Shown: piece by piece, positions 37,593 through 51,100 of the stretch
Layout of the letters: each line of letters starts with the position of its first letter
Position numbering within the stretch: position 1 is the first letter of the stretch
Position numbers and translations under genes: made by a program
Notes under the pieces: model-generated
The model's database searches: none
What the model was told of the DNA's origin: nothing
The model's input: the letters and a program-made list of their open reading frames with translations, nothing else
DNA from: Diplosphaera chodatii
Taxonomy: Eukaryota > Chlorophyta > Trebouxiophyceae > Prasiolales > Stichococcaceae
Length of the DNA: 64,000 nt
Assembly: GCA_032358165.1 (NCBI GenBank)
Contig: JAALGY010000059.1
Location: 1,240,001 to 1,304,000 of the forward strand
Direction of reading: 5' to 3'

Positions 37593-38353
37593 CGGCGCGG
37601 CAGCACCGAAGCTTGCTTCATCAGGTGCTGGCTGAAGGGCGGTGACACACGCATGGCAGACTCCAGAAGTGGAGACTCCAGAGGTGGTGTCCCGTGACAA
37701 GGGCCTCATAGTCTTCATCAAAGCATGGCAGCAGGTTGGGTCGTCCTCGCGGTTGGAAGCACACAGCGCAGCAGCAAAAGTGCGCCAGCAGCTGCGGCCG
37801 GTGGCAGGTGCAGGCCGCCAAAAAATGGATTGTGTTGCATGGTGGGTTGCGTGATTGAGTTGTGATGTCTGGTTAGATCCTCCCGAGTGTCTTCCTCGTA
37901 GCATCAGGACAGTGTAACAACGTTCTCGTTGATCGTTACCATAATATGAAGTTTGCCAGCCTATATGTGCGCAACCGACATTGCCTTTAACCCAGACTTG
38001 CAGATCATGCAGATTGACAGCATCGATAAGTGTAACATCCGTGACGTCTCGGTTCTTGGATTTGCCCTGGGACATGTGCCAGATGTTTCCTGGTCGACCC
38101 TAGTGGCTGAGCAATGCATGTTGGTGTGCACTGCATAGTCCATGAATGAAGTAATGCAACCCTGGCTGGTGAGATATATGCCTGCAAGATGTACAGTCAC
38201 ATGCGTTGCCTCAAGGGATTTTCTCAGGCCGTCGACCGTCCTGCCGCGTGCTCAGCATCACCAACTCAGACATGGCATACCAGACACCGCGTGCAGGGAT
38301 TGCGTCGGCAGCACTTCGATGTCTGCACCGCCGCTGAAATCATCGGCGGTCTC
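37593..38353. other. Intergenic region between the kinase and BTB genes
   Basis: This holds the kinase 3' UTR, with a TGTAA motif (possible polyadenylation signal) at 37913-37917, 321 bases past the stop, followed by the BTB-gene promoter. No coding frame is supported. Confidence 0.45.
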
Positions 38354-39456
38354 ATGACAGACGCCAGGATGAGCAAGCAGCTGTGCAGAGCTGAGCCTGT
38401 CCTGAATCCATCTCCAAATGGAACGCCACCCCCCAGCGACATCGTCGTAGAGCAGTCGAAATCTGTCCCACCTGACTTCTGCCTCATCAGCTCCGACGGG
38501 ACACGCTACCCTGTGCACATACAGGGCCACCCTGGCGGAACAATCCGTCGTCCTCAGGCGAGCACAGTAAGGCCAGTCTGGGCGTGCCTCATCAATGCGG
38601 ATCATGTTTGCTGCTCAGGAGCGCTCAGCCAAGGCCCAATGTCATGAGTGATGCTAGATGTCTGCACTCACATACATTGTGTGTGCGCAGGGACCTGCTA
38701 GCGCTGCTATCGCTGGCAGATGTGGCGTCTGCCGATGAGCTGCGACTGGCCGAGGATGCCGCCAGTGTGCGCTTGCTGATCAGCAGCATGTATGATGCCG
38801 ACAGCAGCCAAGTCACCTCAGCCACTGTGAAGCCGCTGCTGGAGCTTGCCAGAAAGTGCAACATGCAGATGCTGCATACCAGTTGCGAGCAGTTCATCAT
38901 TGACCAGCCGCTGTCCACAGCCAGTTTGCCTGGCGACATACAGCTGGCATGCACATTCGGCTTGACATCTGCCATCAAGCTCTGCCAAGACTACATCGAC
39001 GCTCCTGAGACCTTCGAGACCCTCGTGCGGTGTGATCATTGACCTGCGGCTGACGATATAGTTGCATCAGTGTTGATCTCTGTCGTCTTTGTGCCACCAA
39101 CCAGGACAGAGGCCACGCATAGTCCCTTCACATTTCATGTGTGTGCAGTTGCTGGCTGCATCCTGTCCTTCCAAGCACGAATGCCATGCTCCACTAGTGG
39201 CCATTGCAGGGAGCATGGCGACAGCTGGTGCAAGGATCTACTTGGCGGCGCAGTCACTGAGATCATGAACCGCCGCCTGAAGCGTCGTGAAAGAAGGATC
39301 TGGCGTCTGGAGAACGATCTTAATTGCATGGAGATGCATTATGATATGTGCGCCGATCAGGAGCCATACAAACGTCTTTCAGATGATACTACAGACAGTG
39401 ATGAAGAGAGTGATGCAGATGATGACTTGAATTCTGAGCCAAGTGATGATGATTGA
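38354..39456 (+). CDS. BTB/POZ domain protein with acidic C-terminal tail
   Basis: BTB/POZ proteins form dimers and often act as CUL3 ubiquitin-ligase adaptors. The N-terminal exon (ATG 38354) carries PPDFCLISSDGTRYPVHIQ, the start of a BTB fold. Exon 38691-39029 gives RDLLALLSLADVASADEL, VRLLISSMYDADSSQVTS, then VKPLLELARKCNMQMLHTSC EQF, the typical second half of the domain. Exon 39210-39456 adds a basic segment (EIMNRRLKRRERRIWRLEND) and a strongly acidic end (DDTTDSDEESDADDD) before TGA. Exons 2 and 3 join in phase. The junction between exon 1 and exon 2 could not be fixed: a strong donor (ACA|gtaagg at 38566) has the wrong phase for 38691, so a small exon may be missing. TGTAA at 39564-39568 is a possible polyadenylation signal. 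Confidence 0.75.
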
Positions 39457-39769
39457 GCCTGTCAAAAGCGGTAGTGCAACAGGGTTGCTATGGGGCCCAC
39501 CCTTTGCAACGGTTGCCATGATGCACATCGATGTCAGCCAGGCTGCAACATTGTGGACAGCATTGTAAGACAAAGTGCATAAATTGCTGTTCATGACATA
39601 TACAAACTGCTCACACCTTGACAACACTGCTTGTCTTGCGACCATGCGTCACAGAGCTGGTATGTTCATGCACCCAGTATCAACCACTCATGGTGTTTGC
39701 ATACATGCACTGGAGTGCGTCATGCGCGTCCGGTACAAGTGCGCGGCGCACGTGGGCAACCGCCAAGAC

Positions 39770-41594
39770 CTAGTACTTCTCCTGCCGCGCTTGCAGCAGG
39801 CGCGCGGCGTTGGCCACGCCCAGGGCGTAGGTCGCGTAGCACCAGCCGGCCCAGTGCGGCACGCCGAAGAAGTCGGGCCGGGCGTAGTGCCACAGGTGCA
39901 GCACGTTGACGATGATGACCTCGCCCAGGGGGGCGCCCACCTGCAGCACGAAATGCCGGAGAGTCTCATGAACTGAGAAGAGTGGACATGATAGTATATG
40001 CACTAAGTCATCAGCCCCGCTGTGTGTCTGCACAATTCCTCTATGACAGCAGCAACATCGCCAATTCGTGCACATACTGCCGCAGGAGTACAGATCCGCA
40101 CCGTCAGCAATCCAGCCAGCACCGCGCCCTGGCTGGTGTTGTCAAACTTGCGCCAGATGGCGGCCGCCATCACCGCCAGCGACGCTGAGCACAGCCAGTG
40201 CGGCGTGCCAATCTGCATGCGGCCATGATCAGGCTGAGCATGGGCGCCGAACATGAAGGTCGCGATGTCATGTAAAGATTGCCTGACGTGCAGGGCGCCA
40301 CAACAGCCGCAAGCATGGCTTTGGCGTTGTGTGAGTGCAATGCCAGGCTGGAGGTATCGAAGATAGATGATCAGCCAGACAGCACAGAGTGCCTGCCTGG
40401 TACAGCAGGTCGCTGAACAGGAACTGGGCTGCCAGGGCGCCCCAGCACACAGCTGTGAACGCCGGGTCTGCCGCATTCTCCCTGCACATGCGCACAGCAG
40501 CACGTCAGACTCATCAGCGCACATGCTAGACCAGGCATCCTCCAGCAGCAGCTGCTCTGCAGAACGGGTATTCATACTTTGCAAAGGTGCATCCCAGCCA
40601 GACAGGTTGCGGCTGCGGCTATGCACTCTCTGAGTGAGTAAGCCACTCACTGTGCCTCACGGGTGGCGCCGTCGTTCACATACTCATCCAGGATGGGCGC
40701 CACATAGCCGTAGAGCAGCCAGATGGGCGCCAGTGCAATGGGGATCTGCGGTGCAACAACAGGCATTTCAATAAGGTTTCGTCTGCTCGACGCTTCGCTC
40801 ATGAGCTTATTGTGATGAGCACCAACATCTGCGAGCAGCTGTATCGCATTCGGCAGGCCTCCACTTGCAGCAGCAACACGAGGCTGTGGCACAGCACCCA
40901 CCGTCCACGCCTCTGGGAAGGGCCCAAGGTTGAAGGCCCAGACGTCATACACCTGCGCAGCGAGGGGTGCTGTGCTGTCAGATTGCCGAAAACTATACTG
41001 GTTGGGCAACAATCCCCAGCTTCGCAGCTGTAGGGCGCGCTGAAAGCAGCTGCTTAATGGGCACGGACAAACTGCAGCAGCAGTATGCCTCCCACTATTT
41101 GCTCGAAGAAACGCAGCAAAGGGTCCCCACCGGCAGGAAGCCAACGTTGTGGGTGATCTGGAACAGGAAGCCGAAGGTGAGGGACGCCAGGCCGCACTGC
41201 AGCGCGATCGTGCCGGGGCTCACGCCGCGCTGCAGCAACGACTCGCGCGCTGACAAGATGTCGTTCACCAGCCCCTGGCTCTCCTGCAACAGACGTGACA
41301 TCACGTATGTTCATGCCAGCTCCCACAACCAGTACCGCACCAATCCTTTGTGTTGTTGCCGCAGATGCTGCACGCACCAGACCGCAGATTCTTCACGCAG
41401 GATCAGGAAGCCCTGAGCCACTTCAGGCGCACGAGATATCAGATGACATAGAGCACCACGGCAAGATCTCAACAGTTGCAGGACAATACCCGCTTGGTCT
41501 CGTCAGCAGCCCGCTGCGCCTGCTTGGTGACCGGCCCGTTGGCCCGCGCAGTCGTCGTCTGCCGGCTGCGCATGCCCGCTGCGTCGCCCGCCAT
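39770..41594 (-). CDS. Multi-pass membrane protein of unknown function
   Basis: I do not recognise the family. The start is the ATG at 41594, followed by a polar N-terminus (MAGDAAGMRSRQTTTARANG). The next exon (about 41283-41120) has a helix, then GTIALQCGLASLTFGFLFQI. Further pieces are VYDVWAFNLGPFPEAWTVG (about 40950), IPIALAPIWLLYGYVAPILD (about 40740-40660), FTAVCWGALAAQFLFSDLLY (about 40480-40400) and PHWLCSASLAVMAAAIWRKF (about 40210-40120). The last exon contains LGEVIIVNVLHLWHYARPDF and GWCYATYALGVANAARLL and ends QEKY, stop at 39770. I count six or seven hydrophobic segments. Exon order and strand are supported by consistent acceptors and donors; exact ends are approximate. There is no clear transit peptide, so location is undetermined. 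Confidence 0.6.
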
Positions 41595-42376
41595 CTGCTG
41601 CCGCTGCGCTGCTGGCACAGGGGTGCCGGTGAATGCGCTCCTGGAGCCTGCATGCCAACAGCGAAAGCTCGTGAACGTGCTGCAGCACTGCACTGATGCG
41701 TTTGAACGTCTGATCAAGCTGCTGCCCAACAGCATGCCATCATGCAGTTCGTCGACACTTTTGCATGCATGTGCCTGCATGCGGCACACACTGCAGCATG
41801 CTTGGGAACTGTCTACCGCAGACACCTGGTGTTGTTGCAGCCTGAGTGTGAATTGCAGGTCTGCTGACGGACTTCTGATTGCCAGCCCCGCCGTTCACCG
41901 ATGATCGATGTGTACCCAGGGGGGGAGTGCTGCTGATGGCTGTCGCAAGCATGCTGTCGGGGGGCAGGTTAGACGTTGCGATGTGCGCGCTGTTGTATGC
42001 TGAACCGCTGATCAACTGGCGATCGTTGATAGTCAGCAGGCTGGCACGATGACGTCGACTGGGTGCGACTTCGGACTGTGAGCCAGTGTGGCGAAGCTGG
42101 TGAGAAGATCGCAGGCCAGAGCGCTGGCGGGAACCGATACAAGCCGCGGGAACGTTGCTCCTACGTTCACTTCAGTATATATATACAGATAGCTGCTGAT
42201 GGCCGGTTACTAAGCAGTGCAAATGAGAGTACAGCCTGATAAGCGCTGACTGAAGCTCTGACTGTCCTTTGCACCCGATGAGGCCTGCGATCCTAGCCGC
42301 TATCCTGGTGTCCGATGGACCTCGTGAACCATACATGCAAGGGACCGCGGCCGGCGAGCTGCAGCACCAATCATGT
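41595..42376. other. Intergenic region between two minus-strand genes
   Basis: About 780 bases with the promoter of the membrane-protein gene and the 3' flank of the OPR-like gene. An AT-rich patch (tatatatata at about 42175-42186) and no supported coding frame. Confidence 0.4.
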
Positions 42377-45300
42377 TTACAGCTGCGCAGTGCGGGCCAC
42401 TGCCTGCACCGACGCCAGCGTCACGCCACGTGCCGCCGCCAGCTGGCCCAGCAGCGCCGCAGCCTGCACAAGCGCATGATCACACCCCTTGTGAGGCACA
42501 ATGCCACGCACAAGCACCACCAGACCCCGCCATACTGCACCTGAAACCTAAAACGGCCATGCAGAAAGCACAAAGCCACGAGCATGTCCAAAGAGCGTAC
42601 CTCCGAGCGCTGCAGCTTGCTGAACTGCAGGTGGCGCACGCGGATGTCACTGGCCAGGGCGTCGACCACATCAGCCGGCAACACAAACGCCGGCGGCGCA
42701 GCTGGCGCCTCCAGCGGCTGGGGCGTGCTGTCCTCGGCGTTGGCGGCAGGGACACTCGAGCGCTGGGCTGGTGCTGCCAGTGCCACAAAGGACCGCAGCA
42801 CCGACAGCAGGACGCTGGGCTCAAAGCGCCGCGCCGTTCGCCGCACCTGCAGCATGCAGCAGCCATGTTGCGTCAGCTGATCACGGTCAGCAACGGACGC
42901 ATTGGGGGTCAGACTCCGAAGCCGCACAGGGCAGGGGGTTGCTCTGCATGGCCGCAGCATGCTCCTGCACACGCTGGCCGCCCACCTGCCGAGCGAGCGC
43001 CGACAGCGCCGCTGCAGCGTCGCTGTGCGCGGCTCTGGCTGCTGCTGCAGGCTGCGCCTCCAGCGGCCCGGGGTCCTCCGCAGCGGCGGGGTCACCGGCG
43101 CCCGGCGGCAGCAGGAAGCCGCCGTCCAGCGGGAACGTCTCCATCTGCAGGAAACACGGCGAGCTTGCTTTGCTCCCAGCGCAGGCAGCAGGTCATCTTT
43201 AGCGCCAGCAAGAACATTGCTGCTGGTCAGGCAGGCAGCACTGCGCCATTTGGGCTGTGGCAAGTCGGTGCACAGAGGGGCGGACGGAACTGCACCTCGT
43301 CGAGGGACCGCAGCGGGGGCTCGTCGTCGCCGCTGATGCTGCCGCCGTCCGCCGCCAGCTGCGCATCCTCCAGGGCCTGCGGTAGCCGTGTCAGGGAGCT
43401 CAGGGGCCGGTCACGCACACAAAACATGCAGGCGGCATGCTCACGCAGGAAGCTGCCTCATTCTCAGCACCACAGGCTCTGTGCGGACACCTGCTGTGCG
43501 GCAGACAGCCCGGTAACAAAGCGCTGCATGCTTTCGGATCCTGCCGCGTCCTCGTCGCTGCTGGCCGTGGCGTAATCCTCCAGCGTCTGCATCGCGGCGA
43601 GCCGGCTGCGTGGGGTGTCCTGCGAAAGCGCAGGCCGCTGATGAGGCAGACCAGGCAAATCAGGAGGAAAGGGTGTGTACACCCACCTGCGGATCGGCAG
43701 GGAGTTGGTGGCAAACAGCTGTCATCATGTTGATGCCCTTACCTGAAGTGGTGCTGATTGCGGCGGCTGCACCACCGGCGCCGCCAGGACCTCCAGAGCA
43801 GTCAGCGTTTTGGCGGCGGTCAGTGGTGGGAAGCAGGAAGCGGATGCTGCCACGGCCGCCAGCAGGTGCTCGCGCGCCCCCTCCGCCGCTGCCGCTGGTA
43901 GCTGCGCCAGCGCCGCAAGTGACTGCAGCAAATGGAGCTGCTGCTGTGAGGGTACGCTCGGCAGAACATGCACCATGCTGTTCCAGGACTGCAGCCAGGG
44001 TACATTGCCTTTGCAGGACAGCTTGTGGCAGCAGCTACGCCGTGGCAGCCTACATGGGTGGTTGCCTCGAAACCACAGTACTGAGAAGAGGCACACAGAC
44101 TAGCACGCCCAAGTCACTGCAGGGCAGGTGCCCGCACCTGCGCGAGCTGACTGGCATTCAGGTCGGCACTCCCGTCCGCCAGGGCGGCCGCCAGCACCCG
44201 CAGCGGCTCCGCTGCCATTTCCTCTGCCCCTCGCCGCAGGGGCACCGCAGCCGGTGTCGAGCTCGTGGCCTGGCTGGCAGCCGGCGCGCTGCTGGCCGCG
44301 ACGCTCGAAGCACCGTTGCTACTGATGCCGCCCCCGCTGCCGTGGGCAGCTGCGGCGGCGGCTGCGCCTGGCCGGCAGATGCCGAGCTTGGCCAGGCCCG
44401 ACAGGGCCGTCGCCGCGGCGGAGGCGCGGAAGCCGAAGGGCGGCGGGCGGCCCTGTGGTAACAGTAAAAATGGTCAGCATCCGTACAGCATGATGGTGGT
44501 GGCAGAAGAACGCACAACACCGGAAATACCTCCTTGACAGCAGCTGGTGTCATGTTGGCAAAGCCCGCACATCAGCACGCTGGAATCGGTTTTGTCAGTC
44601 CTCTCCAGACAAACATGCAGTACCAAGGATTTACCTCGGTTTGGGAGATGCTGTATAGTAGCTGCGCTACTGTTTCATTACTGGGTGCATGCCTCAACGT
44701 GCCAAAGCCCCACAGGGTCTCCGCAATGTGCGCCGCTTTGAAGTCCGCTGCAGCCGATGCGCAGCGCTGCTCCAGGACCTGCATGCAACGGAATTGTCGT
44801 GAACAGACTTCGGGCCATGTTCAGCGTGTATACCATGTGTGATGCATCGGCGCGGCTGTGTACATAGTCAGGCGTGCATCGCAGATGATACTTGAGATTA
44901 GATCAAGCAGATGACAGGTGTCATCCGTAGTCCACGGATGGAGGTGCCCAGCAGTGAGCGCAGGGGCAGCAGTGTCGCCGCCGCCAACAGCGTGCATTCA
45001 GAACCAAAGGTGCTCAGGCCAGTGCAATGTAGCGCCAGCCGCCTTTCACCTGCATCACGGCATCACCAGGCTGCACGCCCAGGCGGGCGCAGCCCCAGGC
45101 GAGGCTGCCGACGTTGTAGGGCGACAGCTGCTGCGGCCGCGCCACTGCAGCAGCTGCCAAGTCTCGGAGCAGGTCCCCCGGCGGCTCAAAGCGCAGCGCC
45201 CCAAACGCACGCACCGCATTGGCGGCGTGGCCTGCACAGCATAGTGTAGCCATTGGTCCTGATGCAGCGAGCTGTGCACCGTGCACGGCTGCTGCCGCCT

Positions 45301-46796
45301 GGACATGCAAAGCAGCGGCAGCCGCAGGAGCTGCCGCTGTGGAGCAGGCGTGAAGCTGGCCACTTGAGCGCCGCCTGCAGACTGCGAGCACCGACGACAG
45401 GCAGCAGATGCAGGGGTTGTGCGCAACAGAAGGCAGGGGGCCACGCTGACGGGGCGGACCCGGCGCAAAGGTCCCCAGCGCCCTGCGGGCCGCGCCGCAC
45501 AGCGCCAGCAGGTGCGCAGCCTCGGGGTGCGCGCCCAGCTTGGGGCACGCCGCCAGGATGGCGGCGATGTTGCGGCCCGGGAAGCGCTCCCGGGTGGCCG
45601 CCAGCCCCGCGGCGCGCTCCGTCAGCCGATCCACCAGGCCGGACGCCCTGCAGCCCCACCCATAGCGGCCTTGATTGATGCTGCGCTCAACATCGTGCTG
45701 GGGAAGCGTCCGTTGGCCAGCAGCGGAACAACCTGAGCCCAAGGCGAAGACGACAGGCAAAGCCGTGCAGCCTGCCATCATGCGCAGCGCCGCGCTTGAG
45801 CTCGCTTCGGCACTTGTCACAGAGCACGGATGGCTGCTCACTGGAGCTGGCGGTGCATGGCGGCGTCGGCGCCCGCCATCGAGTGCAGCTTGGCCAGGTG
45901 GCCAAACGCTGCACCCAGCGTCACAGCATCCAGCTCCCTACAGCACATACCACCGTCATGATCCTGGCACCAACCCTGCTCAGGCCTAACGACATCAGCA
46001 GACAGCTGCATCTGGCTGTGCTCTGCTGCAGCGTTGCCAGGCAACAGCAGCAGCGCAGCTCTACCTGTTGTCCGTCACCGCGGCGACCTCCTCCCAGCAC
46101 TGCGCTGAGGTGATGGCGGACAGCACGTCAGAGCGCCCGACGGCGCCAGGCGCCTGCCGCGACTGGTACTGCGGCGTCTGCGGCAGCGACAGCACGTCCG
46201 CCTGCAGCGCACCAGCAGCAAACCGAGTGGTGTCAGGGTCCAGCCTCCTGACCAGGAGGGAAAGAGGCCAAGGCATACCGCACACTGTTTCACAGCACAG
46301 CATTGCCTAGGCCGGCCTGCCCTGGCCGCACACTACAGGAAACTTTGCTCTGGCTCCCTGCTGCGACACCGGTGCTCCAGCTCAAAACTACGGTTACAAG
46401 GACGGACCAGGCACTTCCTCAAGAAAAAGGGCGCACCTCGGCTGCGTCGTTCACGCTACGCTGCAGGCGCGGCGGCTTGCCGGCCAGACGCGTCGGCGGC
46501 GAGGCCGCACGCCTTGGCGGCGCCGCTGGCCCCGCCGCGGCACCGTGCCGTGCACCGCGGGCAGCAAACTCCTGAGTTTGGAGCTGCCCAGAGGCCCTGC
46601 CGTTGCCATTCTGTGGCAGCCTTTGGGGGTCAGCAGCGCCAACATTGCCGCGGTCAGCTGCAGCAGCGTTTGCATGCGGCACTCTGCTGGCAGTTGCTGT
46701 GCTGCCGCTGCTGCTGACTGTTGGCAGCGTGCAATGATACCTGCCCAGCCGTGGGTGTCGGCCGGACGCTGACCAGCTAATGCCATGCTGAAGCAT
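42377..46796 (-). CDS. OPR/FASTK-like (TBC2-type) organelle RNA-binding factor
   Basis: Algal octotricopeptide and FASTK-like helical-repeat proteins bind specific organelle transcripts and control their stability or translation. The start at 46796 opens an Arg/Ser/Thr/Ala-rich N-terminus that fits an organelle transit peptide. Later exons contain LSAITSAQCWEEVAAV (about 46070-46230), a helical start typical of the family; LDAVTLGAAFGHLAKLHSM; FPGRNIAAILAACPKLGAHP (about 45540-45600); PYNVGSLAWGCARLGVQPGD (about 45065-45125); AAHIAETLWGFGTLRHAPSN (about 44680-44740); and ALSGLAKLGICRPGQ (about 44360-44420). These are successive repeats of the W/L.G...LG type. An acidic linker (ATASSDEDAAGSESM) and exons around 42590-42850 follow. 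The last exon reads ALVQAAALLGQLAAARGVTL and stops at 42377. A C-terminal RAP domain was not identified. Exon count is about 13; target RNA unknown. Confidence 0.7.
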
Positions 46797-48168
46797 CGTC
46801 ACTGCACAGCAGATGAGGGCAGCTTCATGGCGTTACTGAACGCTGTGTAGACGTAGTCGTGGAGAGCCTGCTTGTGGCAGTCGACACAATTGCAGAGGAG
46901 CAATGTTGCGCGCAGGGCGTTGTACCTACATGAGCAAGTGAAGAGCTGCCTGCCACAAACGCTTTGCTGGCGCGTCTCAAGCTTCCGTTGTAGATGATGT
47001 GGTTTCTTTGCTAGGCTGCTTGCTGCGGATGTCGTCGCACCCAGCCAGATCTGAGCTATGCACCCACATACATGATGTCGAGCTACCCTCTCGGACGTCT
47101 GAGGAATAAATGGAGCCCGACACCGAAGCAATGATGCTGCCTAGTCTAGTGCTTCGATAGACTGAACAGATGAGGCCGTGTGTTAGGCGTTGCACATTGT
47201 TTGGCAACTAGGTGCAGGAATGCACTGCCTAAGCACGTCATCCGAATCAAGCAGGGGCATGATTGCAGCCGTGCGAGGGGACGTGGCGCAGCATAGCGAC
47301 GACAACAGTGACGACTGCGATCATCAAAAGCGCGCGAAGGCCATGATCTGCTTCTGGCCCGCTGACTCAGCAGCGCAGCGGCATGCCAGCGGTTCGGTGA
47401 ACCCCGCTCCGCCTTTCTGGCGCAACATCAGCTGATCGACCTGCGGGAGCGACAGCTCTACGCCAGTAGCAAGGCAGCAGCTTCCAAGCAGCGCACACGA
47501 GCAGGCACCACTGGGGCAGGCACCATCTGGAGCGCTCTCGTTGCTTCAGCCTGCATGTTGCAAGTGAACATTGCCGACTGACCGCGAGCTCGACTGTTCC
47601 AGCCTTGGCGCAGCCGCGACACCTCGTGCTGCTGTTCCGGAACGCTGACTGCCGCAAAACCTCTGCAAAACCTGACGCCAGCAGCTGCAGGTGCGCACAG
47701 CTGATCGGCCTTGGGTTTGTGAGGACGCTTAACATGTCAGTTCGTCGCCATCGTGAGGGTCCCGCAGGTGTTTGCTGCATCAGGCTCCAGTGCGAGGTTT
47801 CGATCAGTTGCCCAGCTGCAGGCGTCCATCGCAATGGAGTCCAGCAGGTGGGCGACCAGTGCTGATGACAGCAGCTGCTGACTATCTGCAGGTAACGCTG
47901 GCGGAGGTACCAGTCTGCGGCAGTCCGAGATCAGCAGCATGGACGTACTTTGCAGCGATACTATCGGTGGCCCGGAGCTCAGCCAGCAGCAGACTCTGCA
48001 GCCTGGCTGAGCCGTGGTGAAGTTGCGCCATCCAGCAGCACCTGCGTCCGGACCAGCCTGCTGATTCGCTTTGCAACCATTGTGGCCGGAGGCGAGTCAC
48101 ACCCATCGCCGCCAGTTGGTGCTTGGCTTGACAGCGACGACAGCCACAACAACAACAGCAGCAGCGGC
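46797..48168. other. Divergent promoter region between the OPR-like and carrier genes
   Basis: About 1.4 kb with no frame I can support. It should hold promoters for both flanking genes and possibly 5' exons of the carrier, because the carrier frame stays open upstream to about 47950 without an ATG. Confidence 0.4.
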
Positions 48169-51100
48169 ATGCGCCGCACAGCCAGCGGCGACGGACGGTG
48201 GCTCAGTGCCGCAGAGCAGCGAGCGGCGGCGATGCGATCACAGGAAGCGCCTGCAGCCGCTGCAGCTGCACCGAGCGCGGCGCAGGGTGACTCTGTTGGA
48301 GGTTCTGACAAGGGCAGGGGCATGGCATGGGCCTCTGGACCCAGCAGCCACTTCCAGCTGCCGGACAGCAGTGGCGGCGCCCGGGACGCTGCTGACGCCG
48401 CGCACAGCGCCGGCAGCAGTGCCGTGAGTGCCTTCCCTCCGCATGCAGCCCAGCCCGACAGTAATAGCGCCTCTGGCACCGGCACCGGCAGCACCACTGC
48501 CGTCAGCCGGCGTGGCAGAGCCTCGGCTGGAGGTGATGCGCTGCGGAATGCGGCGGCAGCAGAGGCGACGCATGCCAAGGCCGCGGTGAGGCTTCCTCGA
48601 GTGGTGTGCATGCTGTCGAGGCATCACAGTGGCTGCTCTTGGCACCCCAGGTTTCTCCTGTACAAAGGTCATGCAGGGGCAGGTTGTGTCAAGGCTTGAG
48701 CTGCTGCGCTGCACTTGGTGTTTGGTGCAGACTTGCTGGTCATGGACCCTACATGTTTTTGGTTGCACGGGGTGACTGAGGCTGCTCTGCCGTCAACATC
48801 GCTCGCAGGTGATGCAGTCTGCTGCGGAGTCGGCGCTGGGCGCGCCCCTGCCCCAGCACCCACCCGGGCGCCTGACCAACGTTTCGCAGGTGCGTTGCAT
48901 CTGAGCCCGTGCGCCAGCTGCCCACCCGGCACCCAGTGCTGCGACCAGTAAGGTGCTGGCCTCCATGTATCTTGACATGCAAACGCATGAGCATCTCTGC
49001 CGTGTGCTGACAGGCCGACATGCTGAAAACCGGAACGCACCCTGTGCAGCTGACCGTGCAGCCCGCACTGCAGGGCCCGCCGCAGCTGGCGGTGGTGTAC
49101 GGCGCCTCGACCGCCTGGCCGCTGGCGCACCTGCCCAACCCCGCCTCCCATGGGTGCGGCGCTGCTGCAGCATGCATGCACATGGCTGTTTCAGCTCATC
49201 TGGACTCGTCGAGGTATAGCTGGTCTCGTCGAAGTCATAAATGTTTTGTGCATGCAACAGAGGAGCCTGATAATCTGCCGCTGCAGGCCGGCGGCGGCTG
49301 CGCTGGGCGATAGCCTGAAGGCGGAGCACCACCGGCTGCAGCCGGCGGACGGCGACGGCGTGCGTGCCCTCAAGCTGCTGGTCGCAGGTGTGGAGGCTGA
49401 TGATGCATGCAGTCAGGGAACATGGCGCTGTTCGTATCGACATGCGCATGCGCATGCACAGTTGCATCCTCCTCTTCAGACCCGAGTCTCATGCTGATAG
49501 TCAGGGGACCGACACAGCTGTCAGCGCTGCTGCCATGCTGCCTCAGAAACTCTCGTCCTATGGCAGCGTAGCATCGGAGACGCCTGCTGGTCTGCAGGCG
49601 GCGCGGCCGGCGCCCTGAGCCGCACCGCCACGGCGCCCATGGACCGGCTGCGCATGCTGCAGCAGGTGCACCGCGGCACCGGCGTGCTCAGCATGCGGCA
49701 GGTGCGTGCGGTGCCATGGCGAGGTGGTTGCACGGTGCCTCCGATCATACCTCTGGTGGACACTGCAGTCAGTAGGCAATTCTAACAGAGCAGCAGCAGC
49801 AGCAGCAATACCTGGCGAGGACCCTGAGTCTGATATGCAGGGGCTGGCCAAAATGGCGGCAGAGGGCACAATACGTGCGTTTTGGCGAGGCAATGGCACC
49901 AATGTCACGAAAAACATCCCGGAGATGGTGCGCTGCTTGCTGCGCGTGCATGGTGGAGCTTACACGCTTGTGTGTGTTGACAGATACGCTGCTCACTCCC
50001 TCTCAAGCACTGTGCTGGCTGCTTCTGTCTGTGATTCTGAACACCTATTGTGATTCTTGCAACCCATCGACATCATGCTGCAGGGCCTGAAGCTGTGTGC
50101 GGCAGACCACGCTCGGCAGGCGATCTCAGCTGACGGCACGCGCCCCACGCTGGCTCAGCGCCTGGCGATTGGCGGCCTCGCGGGCGCCATTGCACAGGCA
50201 ACAGCAGGATCAGCTCTAGCTCAGCAATGTTGTCCACAGGTCGTCGATCCTGCTGCCATCAGAGCGGCACCGCTCCAGCCCCTGGCACGCTTGCCAACCT
50301 CAGCAACATCGTTTTTGGGCACCACGCGGCTCGTTGGACTGATAATGGAGCATGTGCAGTTGCTGCACCCTTGCAGAGGCTGCGCACATGCCCAACCGTC
50401 CTCGTTGCTCTCAGGCTACGGTGTTCCCGCTGGAGGTGGTGCAAACCCGGCTGGCCGTCAGCCCGGTCGGCACCTACTCGGGTGCGCTTCATAGGGCCGC
50501 AACATGCCCTGCTCACCTCAGACTGCTGCGTACACTGCAAAAATGATGGATATCGAAGCCAACGACTTCTGGAAGTGCAACAGGCCCGCCTCAGCCTTCA
50601 GGTCCTCGGATGCCGAGTCTGACAGCCGCATGCCATCTTTGGTGCAGGCATCTGGGATGCGCTCAGCAAGATCGTGGCACAGGAGGGCCCTCGGGCGCTG
50701 TACCGCGGGCTGACGCCCACCATGTGCGGCATCCTGCCCTACGCAGGTGGGCTGTTGTTGGGTACAGGTGTGGCGCCCAAGCAGACGGCTTGAGGGCATG
50801 GCCGCCTGCCCAAATGGATGTGCAGTTTGCCGGATGCGCCCTGCTGAACCTGACAAGTGCTGCATGGCAAGCGCCACATACTACAGACTGCTACACAGCA
50901 CCCTTCTGGCAGTGTGCTGTCGAGCCTGTCAGCATGCCATGGCCACAGTCCTCATGTTTCATCAACGTGTCGCGGACTGCTTCGCAGGGATAGACATCGC
51001 GGTGTTCGGCATGCTGCGCGATCACATGACGGACGCAGCGGCGCGGCAGGCGGATGCTGTGGCGGCGGAGGCGGCGGCGGCGGGAGCCGGCATGCCCGAG

